Shown one piece after another: positions 14,475-22,541 of a stretch of DNA of 23,127 bases. The position numbers and the translations under genes were made by a program. This DNA comes from JAPLYB01 sp964481435 (GTDB lineage: Archaea; Nanobdellota; Nanobdellia; Pacearchaeales; UBA284): the NCBI GenBank assembly GCA_964481435.1, contig CAYZTH010000013.1, forward strand, positions 1-23,127. The letters are read 5' to 3'. A model generated the notes under the pieces. It had not been told where the DNA came from. It was given only the letters and a program-made list of their open reading frames with translations, and made no database searches. Numbering within the stretch: the stretch's first letter is position 1; every line of letters begins with the position of its first letter.

Positions 14475-17400
14475 ATGACTGAAGAAAAAAAAGTTTATGA
14501 TGCAAAAAGCATCAAGGTTCTTGAAGGATTAGAGGGAGTGAGGCTCAGACCAGCCATGTACATAGGAAGTACGGGCAAAGAAGGACTCCACCATTTAGTC
14601 TATGAAGTAGTTGATAACGCCGTAGATGAACATCTTGCCGGAGTCTGTACAGATATCAAGATAACCATCAATGAGGATAGTTCTGTAACTGTGGAAGATA
14701 ATGGCCGAGGAATCCCTGTTGATACGCACCCAATCTATAAGAAATCTGCCATGGAGATTATAGTCACAAAGCTACATGCCGGAGGAAAATTTGATAATAA
14801 GTCCTACGCAGTCTCCGGAGGCCTTCATGGAGTAGGTATTTCTGTTGTTGCAGCACTCTCAAAGAAAATGATTGTTGAGGTATACAAAGAGGGAAAGATA
14901 TATACCCAGAGCTATAAGATCGGCAAACCTATTGATGAGGTTAAAGTAATAGGCAAGTGCGAGAAAGACAAGATCGGAACAAAAGTCACTTTCTGCCCAG
15001 ACGATACTATCTTCTCAGTCATGAAATTCGATGATGAGGTCTTGATAGCAAGGTTAAGAGAGATAGCCTTCCTAAATGCAGGATTAACAATAAACTATGA
15101 AAACAAGAACACAAAGAAAAAAGAGAAGTTTAACTTCGCAGGCGGATTAGTTGAATTTGTCAAATGGCTTAATCACACAAAAACCCCAATCCATTCTAGA
15201 CCAATTTTCTTTGAGAAGAAAGTTAATTCTACAGTAATAAGCATAGGAATCCAGTATACCGAAGGATATCAAGACAGAATATTTGGTTTTGTAAACACCA
15301 TCAATACAACCGAAGGCGGTACCCACATAACTGGATTCAAAACAGCCCTAACCCGAGTTATAAACGACTACGCTGAAAAAACTATAAAATCCGAAGTAAA
15401 ACTAGAGGGAGATGATGCTCGAGAGGGAATAACTGCAGTAATAAGCCTGAGATTAAAATCTCCACAATTCGAAGGACAGACTAAAACAAAGCTAGGAAAT
15501 TCTGAAGTTAAGGGAGTCGTTGATTCTATTGTAACTGAATCCCTAGCACAATTCTTTGAAGAAAATCCAGCAATTGCAAAAGCCATAGTCAATAAAGTAA
15601 TCAATGCAGCTAAAGCAAGACAGGCAGCAAAGAAAGCGAGGGATATGGTAAGAAGAAAAGGCGCCCTAAGCTCTGGAGCGCTACCGGGAAAACTAGCTGA
15701 TTGTTCATCAAAAAAACTTGAGAAGACCGAACTATTCATAGTAGAAGGACAATCTGCAGGCGGTTGTTTTTCAGGAGATACAAAAATTGCATTGGCTGAT
15801 GGAAGAAATATCTCTTTTGAAGAGTTGGTTAGAGAAAATAAAGAAGGAAAAGAAAATTTTTGTTATACTATCCAAGAAAATGGAAGTGTGGGAATAGAGA
15901 AAATAGAAAACCCCAGAATTACTAAAAAAGAAGCTTCTGTAATTAAAATAACTCTAGATAATAATGAAGAAATTACCTGCACCCCAGATCACAAATTTAT
16001 GTTGAGAAATGGAGATTACAAAGAGGCCAAAAATTTGACAAAAGAAGATTCTTTAATGCCTTTGAATAGAAAAATCTCAAAAATCGGCGGAAGAATAACT
16101 ATTGATGGATATGAGATGGTTTGGGACCAAAAAAGCAGATGGATTTTTACGCATATGCTAGCGGATAATTATAATTTAGAAAATGGAATTTATGAAAAAG
16201 AACAGGGAGATTCAAAACATCACATTAATTTTAATAAAAGAGACAATAATCCAACAAATATTATAAGAATCCCAAAAGAGGAACATCTAATCTTTCACAC
16301 CCAATTTTTAGAAAAGACATTGCACAGAGAGGACATAAAAGAAAAAGCAAAGCTTGCACATCAAACAGAAGAATATAAACAGAAGATGAGTAAATGGGCA
16401 AAACAGCCAGAAGTGAGAAACATGCTTTCTGAAAGAGCAAAAAAACAATGGAAAGATGAAGAATACAAAAATTTTATGGCCAATAAATTTAAAGAATTTT
16501 ATAACACCAATGAAAAATATCGAAAGGAAAATAATGAACGTTTGGATAAACAACAGAAAGAATACTGGTCAAATCAAGAAAACAGAAAAAAAGCTGCTGA
16601 AAAAGTCAAGAAATTCTTTGAAGAAAATCCAGATGCAAGAGAGTGTCTTTCAAGTCTAGCCAAAGAACAATGGAAAGATGAAATACTGGTCTTATGGAGA
16701 AGACAAAAAACAAGAGAACAATGGACTCCAGAATTTAGAAAGATAAGATACTCTACATATAACAAAACCTATTACACAAAAACAATCAAATTAATGAAGA
16801 AAGTTTTGGAGAAGGATAGTAATTTGGATAATTTTGATAAAGTTAGAGTAGAAAACAGGGATAATTCTATTCTAAGCATGACCACTTTCTGCAAAAGATT
16901 CTTTAATGACGACAAAGAAGAAATGCTAGAAGCAATCAAAAATCTTAATCATAAAATAAAAAGAATAGAACTTTTGAATAAAAAGATAGATGTTTACGAT
17001 ATTGAAGTTCCAAAAACACATAATTTTGCTCTTGCTTCAAGTATTTTTGTCCATAATAGTTCAAAGATGGCAAGAAGCAAGGAATTCCAAGCTATTCTCC
17101 CACTGAGAGGAAAGATTTTGAATGTCGAAAAAGCAAACCCCCATAGAATATTTGAGAATGAAGAAATTTATACCCTGACATCAGCTGTTGGAACAGGACT
17201 TGGAGAAAACTTCAACTTTGATAAGCTAAGATATGGCCGAGTTATTATCATGTGTGATGCCGATGTCGATGGTTCACATATCAAGACCCTTCTATTGACC
17301 TTCTTTTTCAGATTCATGCCTACATTGATAGAAAGCAAAAGAATCTTTGTTGCAATGCCCCCTTTATACAAAATAAGGAAGGGTTCAACAGACTACTATG

Positions 17401-17663
17401 TCTATTCAGATGATGAACTCGAGAAGATCCTGAAAAAACTTGGTGGGACAACAAATGTCCAGAGATTCAAGGGTCTAGGAGAGATGAATCCTCAACAACT
17501 CTGGGATACAACCATGAATCCAAAATCAAGAACCCTGAAGGTCATAACTATTGAAGATGCTGTTGAAGCAGACCGAGTCTTTTCAACACTAATGGGAGAG
17601 GCTGTCGAGCCAAGAAAACAATTCATAATCGAACACGCCAAGAATGCAAACTTGGATATTTAA
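14475..17663 (+). CDS. gyrB: DNA gyrase subunit B with an intein
   Basis: 1062 residues as encoded; 631 after removal of the 431-residue intein, a normal GyrB length. The GHKL ATPase part shows VVDNAVDEHLAG, DNGRGIPVD and GGLHGVGISVVAALS; the transducer part follows. The Toprim domain has FIVEGQSAGG with Glu424 and, after the intein, MCDADVDGSHIKTLL with the metal-binding Asp residues. The C-terminal end (QRFKGLGEMNPQQLWDTTMNP) is standard. It supplies ATP hydrolysis and the metal site of an A2B2 gyrase that introduces negative supercoils. The intein lies after Gly430, six residues beyond the Toprim Glu, so the unspliced protein should be inactive. The partner gyrA lies 950 bp downstream with two small genes between. 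Archaeal gyrases are generally taken to derive from bacteria. Confidence 0.97.
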   Translation: MTEEKKVYDAKSIKVLEGLEGVRLRPAMYIGSTGKEGLHHLVYEVVDNAVDEHLAGVCTDIKITINEDSSVTVEDNGRGIPVDTHPIYKKSAMEIIVTKLHAGGKFDNKSYAVSGGLHGVGISVVAALSKKMIVEVYKEGKIYTQSYKIGKPIDEVKVIGKCEKDKIGTKVTFCPDDTIFSVMKFDDEVLIARLREIAFLNAGLTINYENKNTKKKEKFNFAGGLVEFVKWLNHTKTPIHSRPIFFEKKVNSTVISIGIQYTEGYQDRIFGFVNTINTTEGGTHITGFKTALTRVINDYAEKTIKSEVKLEGDDAREGITAVISLRLKSPQFEGQTKTKLGNSEVKGVVDSIVTESLAQFFEENPAIAKAIVNKVINAAKARQAAKKARDMVRRKGALSSGALPGKLADCSSKKLEKTELFIVEGQSAGGCFSGDTKIALADGRNISFEELVRENKEGKENFCYTIQENGSVGIEKIENPRITKKEASVIKITLDNNEEITCTPDHKFMLRNGDYKEAKNLTKEDSLMPLNRKISKIGGRITIDGYEMVWDQKSRWIFTHMLADNYNLENGIYEKEQGDSKHHINFNKRDNNPTNIIRIPKEEHLIFHTQFLEKTLHREDIKEKAKLAHQTEEYKQKMSKWAKQPEVRNMLSERAKKQWKDEEYKNFMANKFKEFYNTNEKYRKENNERLDKQQKEYWSNQENRKKAAEKVKKFFEENPDARECLSSLAKEQWKDEILVLWRRQKTREQWTPEFRKIRYSTYNKTYYTKTIKLMKKVLEKDSNLDNFDKVRVENRDNSILSMTTFCKRFFNDDKEEMLEAIKNLNHKIKRIELLNKKIDVYDIEVPKTHNFALASSIFVHNSSKMARSKEFQAILPLRGKILNVEKANPHRIFENEEIYTLTSAVGTGLGENFNFDKLRYGRVIIMCDADVDGSHIKTLLLTFFFRFMPTLIESKRIFVAMPPLYKIRKGSTDYYVYSDDELEKILKKLGGTTNVQRFKGLGEMNPQQLWDTTMNPKSRTLKVITIEDAVEADRVFSTLMGEAVEPRKQFIIEHAKNANLDI
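15765..17057 (+). other. GyrB intein with HNH homing endonuclease
   Basis: 431 residues (protein positions 431-861), from Cys1 to a final His-Asn, with Ser as the first residue of the C-extein. Block A is CFSGDTKIALADGR, block B has TPDHKFM with the T-x-x-H motif, and the end is DVYDIEVPKTHNFALASS then FVHN. These splicing blocks closely resemble the cyanobacterial (Synechocystis) GyrB intein at the same insertion point, as I recall it. Between them sits an HNH endonuclease part: HHINFNKRDNNPTN and EEHLIFH (about residues 582-607). It is followed by about 150 charged residues with repeats around K-x-W-K-D-E-x-Y, which probably bind DNA. All splicing residues are present, so both splicing and homing could be active. 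Confidence 0.93.
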
Positions 17664-17706
17664 TAAATAAATTAGAATATATGCTAACAAATATAAAATG
17701 AATAAA

Positions 17707-17759
17707 GGATTTTGGTGCATGGAGCACAACATTGCAAAATCCAAATAGCTAAAGACATG
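17707..17759 (+). ncRNA. Candidate bulged-hairpin RNA element, copy 1
   Basis: Starts 44 nt after the gyrB stop. Outer stem GGATTTTG (17707-17714) with CAAAATCC (17735-17742). Inner stem GTGC (17715-17718) with GCAC (17724-17727) and loop ATGGA. A 7-nt bulge AACATTG (17728-17734) lies on the 3' side only. The tail AAATAGCTAAAGACA follows. Copy 2 at 18059-18115 has the same plan with different stem sequences. Orientation is assumed from the flanking genes. Confidence 0.5.
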
Positions 17760-17818
17760 CATACTTAAAGAAAATAAAGCGCATAAAAACAGATAATAAG
17801 GATATACCAAAGAATAAA

Positions 17819-18025
17819 ATGAGAAGATATATCATAACAGAAGGAAATAAAAGATATTTGATTGACAACAGGAGAGACCTGAGCATCTATACTCAAATAA
17901 AAAAATTAGAAAAGAAAAAGCTATCCAAACAAGATAAAGAACTTGTTAAGTTTATAAAAACACAACTTGAAAAAGATTGGAGAAAATATCTCCTAATCAA
18001 GCTAAAAAAATTAAATAAAAGATAA
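17819..18025 (+). CDS. Small basic protein of unknown function
   Basis: 68 residues, Lys/Arg/Leu-rich and helical after a short beta start (MRRYIITEGNKRYLIDNRRD). The middle, LSIYTQIKKLEKKKLSKQDK, followed by ELVKFIKTQLEKDWRK, resembles small conserved proteins I associate with Woesearchaeota and related archaea; none has an assigned function to my knowledge. No membrane segment is visible. CATAAAAA at 17782-17789 is a plausible TATA box, giving a leader of only a few nt. Its last 31 bases, including the stop, are the first copy of a 32-bp direct repeat whose second copy lies just before the next gene. It lies between gyrB and gyrA, which may be co-regulated. Confidence 0.6.
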   Translation: MRRYIITEGNKRYLIDNRRDLSIYTQIKKLEKKKLSKQDKELVKFIKTQLEKDWRKYLLIKLKKLNKR

Positions 18026-18026
18026 A
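17995..18026 (+). repeat. 32-bp direct repeat, copy 1
   Basis: Begins AATCAAGCT and ends AAAGATAAA; identical to 18118-18149. This copy forms the last ten codons and stop of the 17819 gene. The distance between copies is 123 bp. Confidence 0.9.
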
Positions 18027-18058
18027 ATATAAACAACAATAATTCATAAAACAAAGAA

Positions 18059-18115
18059 GGTTTCAGTAAAATCAAAAGATTTTACAACGTGGTGAAACCA
18101 ATTAGTTAAGACAGA
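18059..18115 (+). ncRNA. Candidate bulged-hairpin RNA element, copy 2
   Basis: Starts 34 nt after the stop of the 17819 gene. Outer stem GGTTTCA (18059-18065) with TGAAACC (18093-18099). Inner stem GTAAAATC (18066-18073) with GATTTTAC (18078-18085) and loop AAAA. A 7-nt bulge AACGTGG (18086-18092) lies on the 3' side. The tail AATTAGTTAAGACA follows. A TATA-like block AATATAAA at 18026-18033 lies about 27 nt before the first G, so the element could be the 5' end of its own transcript or of that of the 18157 gene. Confidence 0.5.
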
Positions 18116-18117
18116 TA

Positions 18118-18149
18118 AATCAAGCTAAAAAAATTAAATAAAAGATAAA
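18118..18149 (+). repeat. 32-bp direct repeat, copy 2
   Basis: Exact copy of 17995-18026, here non-coding, 7 nt before the ATG of the 18157 gene. The two copies bracket the second bulged hairpin. This copy contains TTAAATA, which may act as a promoter element. Confidence 0.9.
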
Positions 18150-18156
18150 CCAAAAA

Positions 18157-18516
18157 ATGACTGTTGAAACAGAATTTGGCAAGATTGTCGTGGATGGAAA
18201 ATCCTACAACAAGGACATCTTGATAGATAGCAATGGGAAAGTCTTTTGGAGAGGCGGAACAGCCAAACAGTTCTATGGCACAGACCATACAATCTGTACA
18301 GAAGAAGTGCAATATCTCCTAGATACAGAGCCAACACCAAGAGTCTTGATAATAGGAACAGGCCAATACGGCGGAGCAAGCAGACTAGAGGCCGGAATAA
18401 AGAGAGAGTGCGACAAGAAGAACATATCCCTTGTCACAAAGAAAACACCGGATGCAGTCGCAGAGTTCAATAAGACCGCTGCAACAAAAGCAGCCCTATT
18501 CCACATAACTTGCTAA
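18157..18516 (+). CDS. Mth938/DUF498-like domain protein
   Basis: 119 residues, close to the usual length of the Mth938-like (DUF498/NDUFAF3) family. Typical features are the opening FGKIVVDGKSYNKDILI, then PRVLIIGTGQYGG in the middle and the C-terminal AALFHITC, which matches the family's conserved LHLTC-like end. Eukaryotic relatives (NDUFAF3) help assemble respiratory complex I; the archaeal and bacterial proteins have a known fold but no settled reaction. The G-T-G-x-Y-G loop suggests a ligand or substrate site (inference). No Shine-Dalgarno is visible; the leader would contain the second bulged hairpin if transcription starts near 18057, or be very short if the TTAAATA inside the 32-bp repeat is used. 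Confidence 0.85.
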   Translation: MTVETEFGKIVVDGKSYNKDILIDSNGKVFWRGGTAKQFYGTDHTICTEEVQYLLDTEPTPRVLIIGTGQYGGASRLEAGIKRECDKKNISLVTKKTPDAVAEFNKTAATKAALFHITC

Positions 18517-18529
18517 TAAAAATGAAAGA

Positions 18530-18576
18530 AGCGCATAACTGAAAATTGAAGCGCGCAATTCGCAAGTTATGTAAAC
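18530..18576 (+). other. AGCGC-paired inverted-repeat element, copy 1 (before gyrA)
   Basis: Two AGCGC boxes exactly 20 nt apart (18530 and 18550), with CATAACT (18534-18540) able to pair with AGTTATG and AATTG with CAATT inside it. A related element with the same 20-nt box spacing follows gyrA at 22559. Confidence 0.4.
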
Positions 18577-18613
18577 TATCTTCAAATAAAAAATATATCA
18601 CAAAAAAATAAAA

Positions 18614-21600
18614 ATGCCAGACGAAGAAGAAAAGAAAAAGGACATAGAAGAAGACGAGGAAGAGGAAGAAGACGAAGTTGAAACTAATGGAGATGCCACA
18701 GAGAACGGAGAAGACAAAAGCAACGGCAATGGAAAATCAACTGCGACTACCCTTGAAATCCCAAAAGACGAGAAAGTCGAAGAATCAGTTATTGAAGAAG
18801 AGATGAAATCTTCATATATTGATTATGCAATGTCAGTCATAGTCTCTAGAGCAATCCCTTCGGCAGAAGACGGTCTAAAACCAGTCCAGAGAAGAATTCT
18901 CTATACTATGGAAGGCCTAGGCCTGCAGAATGATAAACCCACAAAAAAATCAGCGAGAATTGTCGGAGATTGTATGGGTAAATATCATCCACATGGAGAT
19001 ATGGCAATCTATGATGCGATGGTCAGAATGGCACAACCCTTCTCTCTGAGGTATCCTCTTGTTAAAGGACAAGGAAACTTCGGTAGCATAGATGCAGATC
19101 CTGCAGCAGCCTCAAGATATTGTATAACTGGAGATTCTTTAATTGTAACTCAAGACGGTTTAAAAAGAATGGATAAAATATCTGATAAAGAAGAAATACA
19201 AATAAAAATATTAAGCAAAGATAAAAAAATAAATAACACCTCAAAATGGTTTGATTCTGGAGAACATGAAACGATAAAAATAACAACGGCAAAGGGATAT
19301 TCTTTGACTGGCTCAAAAAATCATCCCCTTTTAATAATTACAAAAGATGAATTTGGTGCTCCAAAATTTATTTGGAAACTACTAGAGCAAATTAAAGAAG
19401 GAGATATTGCTGTAATCGATAGAAGAGAAGACACTTTCTGGCCAGAAAAAGAAATTGAGTTAAAAGAATGCTGGCCAGAAAAACGAAATGGTCATCAGCA
19501 CATAAGAATTCTTCCAGAAAAATTAGATTGCAACCTTTCTTTCTTGCTTGGCGCTTTAATCTCAGAGGGTTCTATCCTGCAAAACAAAATAGAATTTTGC
19601 AATACAGATGAACAATTTTTAGAAGAATTCGAAAAAAAATGGAAAATTGTTTTTCCAGACAGCAAACTTCATAAATTTAAAAAAAATCCCTCTTCGTATG
19701 GTAAAAAAATATACTTCAGATTAGAATGTCATTGCAGATATACTTTAGAATTTTTAAGGAATATTGGATTACTGCCTGTTAAATCTGCTGGAAAAGAAGT
19801 TCCAAAACTAATTTTGAACTCTCCTAAGAGCATAATGTCAGAATTCTTAAAGACATATTTTGAAGGAGATGGTGGAATTAATTATTCAAAAAAGAAGATA
19901 GAATTAAGTTGTTGCTCAACTAGTGAAAAATTAATAAATGAATTACAAATAATTCTTTTAAGATTTGGCATAGAAAGCGCAAAAAGATACGATAAATATA
20001 ACTTTGTATATACCTTATCTATTAGGGGAAAAAGGAATGTTTTAAGATTTTATAAAGAAATCAGGTTTTTTTCAGAAAGAAAAAACAAAAAATTAGAATT
20101 TGTAATTTTAAATTATAAAAAAGATTATTCTATAACTGATTATGTGCCTTTTATATCAGATTTTATTAGAGGGTTAACAAAATATGCTGATTCTGAATTT
20201 GCTTTGAAGCACAATTTTGATAGATATTCTTTTATGGAAAAAAATTATAAAAGAATTTCTTTAGTATTAATAAAAAGAACCGGAATAGATTACTCTGCAC
20301 TTTTTGAATATTTTTTGACTTATGATTACTTATTTGAACCAATTGTAAAAATAGAGAGTGGTGGCATTCAAAAAGTTTATTCAATCAAGGTAGATAGTGA
20401 ATGCCATTCTTTTATTTCTAATGGGTTTATAAGCCATAACACTGAAGCTAAGTTGACAGAAGTTTCTATGGAAATTCTAGCTGATCTTGAAAAAGGCACA
20501 GTCAAATTTGTTCCTAACTTTGATAATAGTATGAAAGAACCAGAGATTTTACCTGCAAAAATCCCTAATTTATTGATTAATGGTTCATCAGGTATTGCCG
20601 TGGGAATGATGACCTCTATGCCACCACATAACCTTTCAGAAGTTTGTGAGGCTACCCAAGCCTACATAAAAAATCCGGCCATTACAATTGAAAAATTAAG
20701 AGAGATTATCATTGGTCCTGACTTTCCAAGTTACGGGACAATATACGGAGAGGGCCTAAAAAATATCTATGAAACAGGCAGAGGTTCTTTTGTTGTTCGC
20801 GGAAAAGCAGGAGTTGAAGAAAAAAAAGATAGGGTCAGAATAGTAATAACCGAACTGCCCTATCAAGTCAATAAAGCCGAGCTTATCACAGCAATCGCAA
20901 AACTTGTACAAGATAAAAAAATCTCAGATATTTCAGATATAAGAGACGAGTCTGCAAAAGAGGATATTAGGGTTGTCGTTCTATTGAAAAGAGGCGCTAA
21001 TGCCAAACTGATTATGAACCGGCTATTCAAGCTCACAAACCTGGAAAATAAGTTCAACTGCATCATGCTTGCCCTAGTCAATAATCAACCCAGGATATTA
21101 AATCTTAAACAGCTCATTGAAGTTTATGTCAAACATAGACAAAAAGTCATAAGAAAGAGAACCGAATTTGACCTTAATGAAGCCAAAGCAAGAGCACATA
21201 TACTCGAGGGCCTATTGATAGCCCTAAATGACCTAGACCATATCATTGCCCTGATAAAAAAATCCAATAATGTAACCGAAGCAACTGAAAATTTAGTCTC
21301 AAAGTACAAACTAAGTCAGAAACAAGCGCAGGCAATATTAGAGATGAAACTTCAAAGATTAACTGCTCTTGAACAAGATAAAATCAAAAAAGAACACAAA
21401 GGACTAATGGAATTAATAAAAGAACTTGAAAAAATACTATCAGATGAAAAAGAGATTCTAGAAATTATAAAGAAAGAAATTTCAGAGATAAAAAGGAAAT
21501 ATGGAGACGAAAGAAGAACAAAAATCTCTGAGAGAACTTCTGAAATAAAGGAAATAGATCTTATCAAAAAAGAAGAAGTCGCGGTCATAATGACCTCTAA

Positions 21601-22537
21601 AGGATACATAAAAAGAATGCCAATCAGAATGTATCAAGAACAGCACAGGGGAGGCAAGGGCATTTCAGGCACTGATCTGACAACAGGAGACTTTGTCCAG
21701 AATGTATTCACCTGCGATACTCACGACCAGATACTGTTCCTTACAGAGAGAGGGAAATTATATCTTCTAAAAGCCTACAACATTCCTGAAGCAACAAGAT
21801 ACAGCAAAGGAAAAGCAATCATCAATTTATTGCAAATTCAGGACAAAATAAAAGCAGTTATCCCCGTTGTAGATAAAAAAGGCTCTGTCCTGATAGTTAC
21901 AAAGAAAGGAATAGCTAAGAGAGTTAATCTTGATGAATTCATAAGAATAGGCCAGAGCGGAGTAATGGCAACTAAACTCCCACCAGATGATAGTCTTGTA
22001 GATGCACTAGTAGTTGAAGAAAATGGCGAAGTGATTATAGCCACCAAGAAAGGAATAGCTGATAGATTTGATGTTAAAGAAATCAGAGAAATGGGAAAAG
22101 CAGCCTACGGTGTCACGGCCATAAAACTCGATAAAGGAGATGAAGTCGTAGGAGTCCAAACTTTTGGAAAAAAGGCTCTTGAAGAGATTGAAAAAGAGAA
22201 AGCAGAATCAAAACAAGCAACTATCTTGACAATAACTGAAAAAGGTTTCGGAAAAAGAACAGCTGTCACAGACTACCGGAAAACTGCCAGAGCAGCCAAG
22301 GGCATAATTAATATAGATTGTTCAGACAGGAATGGGGATGCAGTCGCAATCCAAGTAGTTAATAGCAAAGACAGCATAATAGTCACAACAGCCAAAGGCA
22401 TGGTGATAAGATCACCGGTAAAAGATATAAGAATCATGGGCAGAAATACCCAGGGAGTCAAGATAATAAGAATAGCTCCTGATGACAAAGTCACAGCCCT
22501 TGTCAAACTAAAAGATATGGAAGAAGTTAAAGAATAA
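18614..22537 (+). CDS. gyrA: DNA gyrase subunit A with an intein and an acidic N-terminal extension
   Basis: 1307 residues as encoded; 867 after removing the 440-residue intein. The winged-helix/tower part contains SSYIDYAMSVIVSRAIP, GLKPVQRRILYTM, KYHPHGDMAIYDAMVRMAQ and the catalytic Tyr169 in AAASRY; the C-extein resumes TEAKLTEVSMEIL. The C-terminal beta-pinwheel carries QHRGGKG, the GyrA box that marks gyrase rather than topoisomerase IV. The intein directly follows the catalytic Tyr. Before the usual start of GyrA there are about 60 extra residues, very rich in Glu and Asp (DEEEEEDEVE), then an Asn/Gly-rich stretch. The next in-frame ATG would fall inside EEEMKSSY, so the extension is probably translated. 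Works with GyrB as an A2B2 supercoiling enzyme. Confidence 0.97.
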   Translation: MPDEEEKKKDIEEDEEEEEDEVETNGDATENGEDKSNGNGKSTATTLEIPKDEKVEESVIEEEMKSSYIDYAMSVIVSRAIPSAEDGLKPVQRRILYTMEGLGLQNDKPTKKSARIVGDCMGKYHPHGDMAIYDAMVRMAQPFSLRYPLVKGQGNFGSIDADPAAASRYCITGDSLIVTQDGLKRMDKISDKEEIQIKILSKDKKINNTSKWFDSGEHETIKITTAKGYSLTGSKNHPLLIITKDEFGAPKFIWKLLEQIKEGDIAVIDRREDTFWPEKEIELKECWPEKRNGHQHIRILPEKLDCNLSFLLGALISEGSILQNKIEFCNTDEQFLEEFEKKWKIVFPDSKLHKFKKNPSSYGKKIYFRLECHCRYTLEFLRNIGLLPVKSAGKEVPKLILNSPKSIMSEFLKTYFEGDGGINYSKKKIELSCCSTSEKLINELQIILLRFGIESAKRYDKYNFVYTLSIRGKRNVLRFYKEIRFFSERKNKKLEFVILNYKKDYSITDYVPFISDFIRGLTKYADSEFALKHNFDRYSFMEKNYKRISLVLIKRTGIDYSALFEYFLTYDYLFEPIVKIESGGIQKVYSIKVDSECHSFISNGFISHNTEAKLTEVSMEILADLEKGTVKFVPNFDNSMKEPEILPAKIPNLLINGSSGIAVGMMTSMPPHNLSEVCEATQAYIKNPAITIEKLREIIIGPDFPSYGTIYGEGLKNIYETGRGSFVVRGKAGVEEKKDRVRIVITELPYQVNKAELITAIAKLVQDKKISDISDIRDESAKEDIRVVVLLKRGANAKLIMNRLFKLTNLENKFNCIMLALVNNQPRILNLKQLIEVYVKHRQKVIRKRTEFDLNEAKARAHILEGLLIALNDLDHIIALIKKSNNVTEATENLVSKYKLSQKQAQAILEMKLQRLTALEQDKIKKEHKGLMELIKELEKILSDEKEILEIIKKEISEIKRKYGDERRTKISERTSEIKEIDLIKKEEVAVIMTSKGYIKRMPIRMYQEQHRGGKGISGTDLTTGDFVQNVFTCDTHDQILFLTERGKLYLLKAYNIPEATRYSKGKAIINLLQIQDKIKAVIPVVDKKGSVLIVTKKGIAKRVNLDEFIRIGQSGVMATKLPPDDSLVDALVVEENGEVIIATKKGIADRFDVKEIREMGKAAYGVTAIKLDKGDEVVGVQTFGKKALEEIEKEKAESKQATILTITEKGFGKRTAVTDYRKTARAAKGIINIDCSDRNGDAVAIQVVNSKDSIIVTTAKGMVIRSPVKDIRIMGRNTQGVKIIRIAPDDKVTALVKLKDMEEVKE
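19121..20440 (+). other. GyrA intein with LAGLIDADG homing endonuclease
   Basis: 440 residues (protein positions 170-609), from Cys1 (CITGDSLIVTQDG) to FISNGFISHN, with Thr as the first C-extein residue. This is the insertion point of the mycobacterial GyrA inteins (Tyr before, Thr-Glu-Ala after). Block B reads GSKNHPLLI: the His is present but Ser stands in place of the Thr of T-x-x-H. Two LAGLIDADG motifs are visible, LLGALISEGSI (about 312-322) and FLKTYFEGDGGI (about 411-422), each with an acidic residue at the catalytic position, so a monomeric double-motif endonuclease is likely active. The splicing ends, including the penultimate His and final Asn, are intact. Confidence 0.93.
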
Positions 22538-22541
22538 ATCT

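Noticed and set aside
14311..14505. Minus-strand ORF of 64 codons upstream of gyrB
   Set aside because: It covers the gyrB TATA box and start codon and has no promoter or protein pattern.
16308..16765. Reading frames antisense to the GyrB intein
   Set aside because: They mirror Lys/Glu-rich codons of the endonuclease region, producing Phe/Leu-rich frames by composition only.
17707..17742. A tRNA or intron bulge-helix-bulge
   Set aside because: No tRNA arms or T-loop bases are present, and the single 7-nt bulge does not fit the two 3-nt bulges of the splicing motif.
18059..18115. H/ACA guide RNA reading of the bulged hairpin (ACA in the tail)
   Set aside because: In archaeal H/ACA RNAs the ACA box follows the basal stem directly; here about 12 nt separate them, the bulge is one-sided rather than a two-sided pocket, and no K-turn is visible.
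18134..18506. Several ORFs on both strands over the Mth938-like gene
   Set aside because: Only the 18157-18516 frame matches a known family; the others are shadows.
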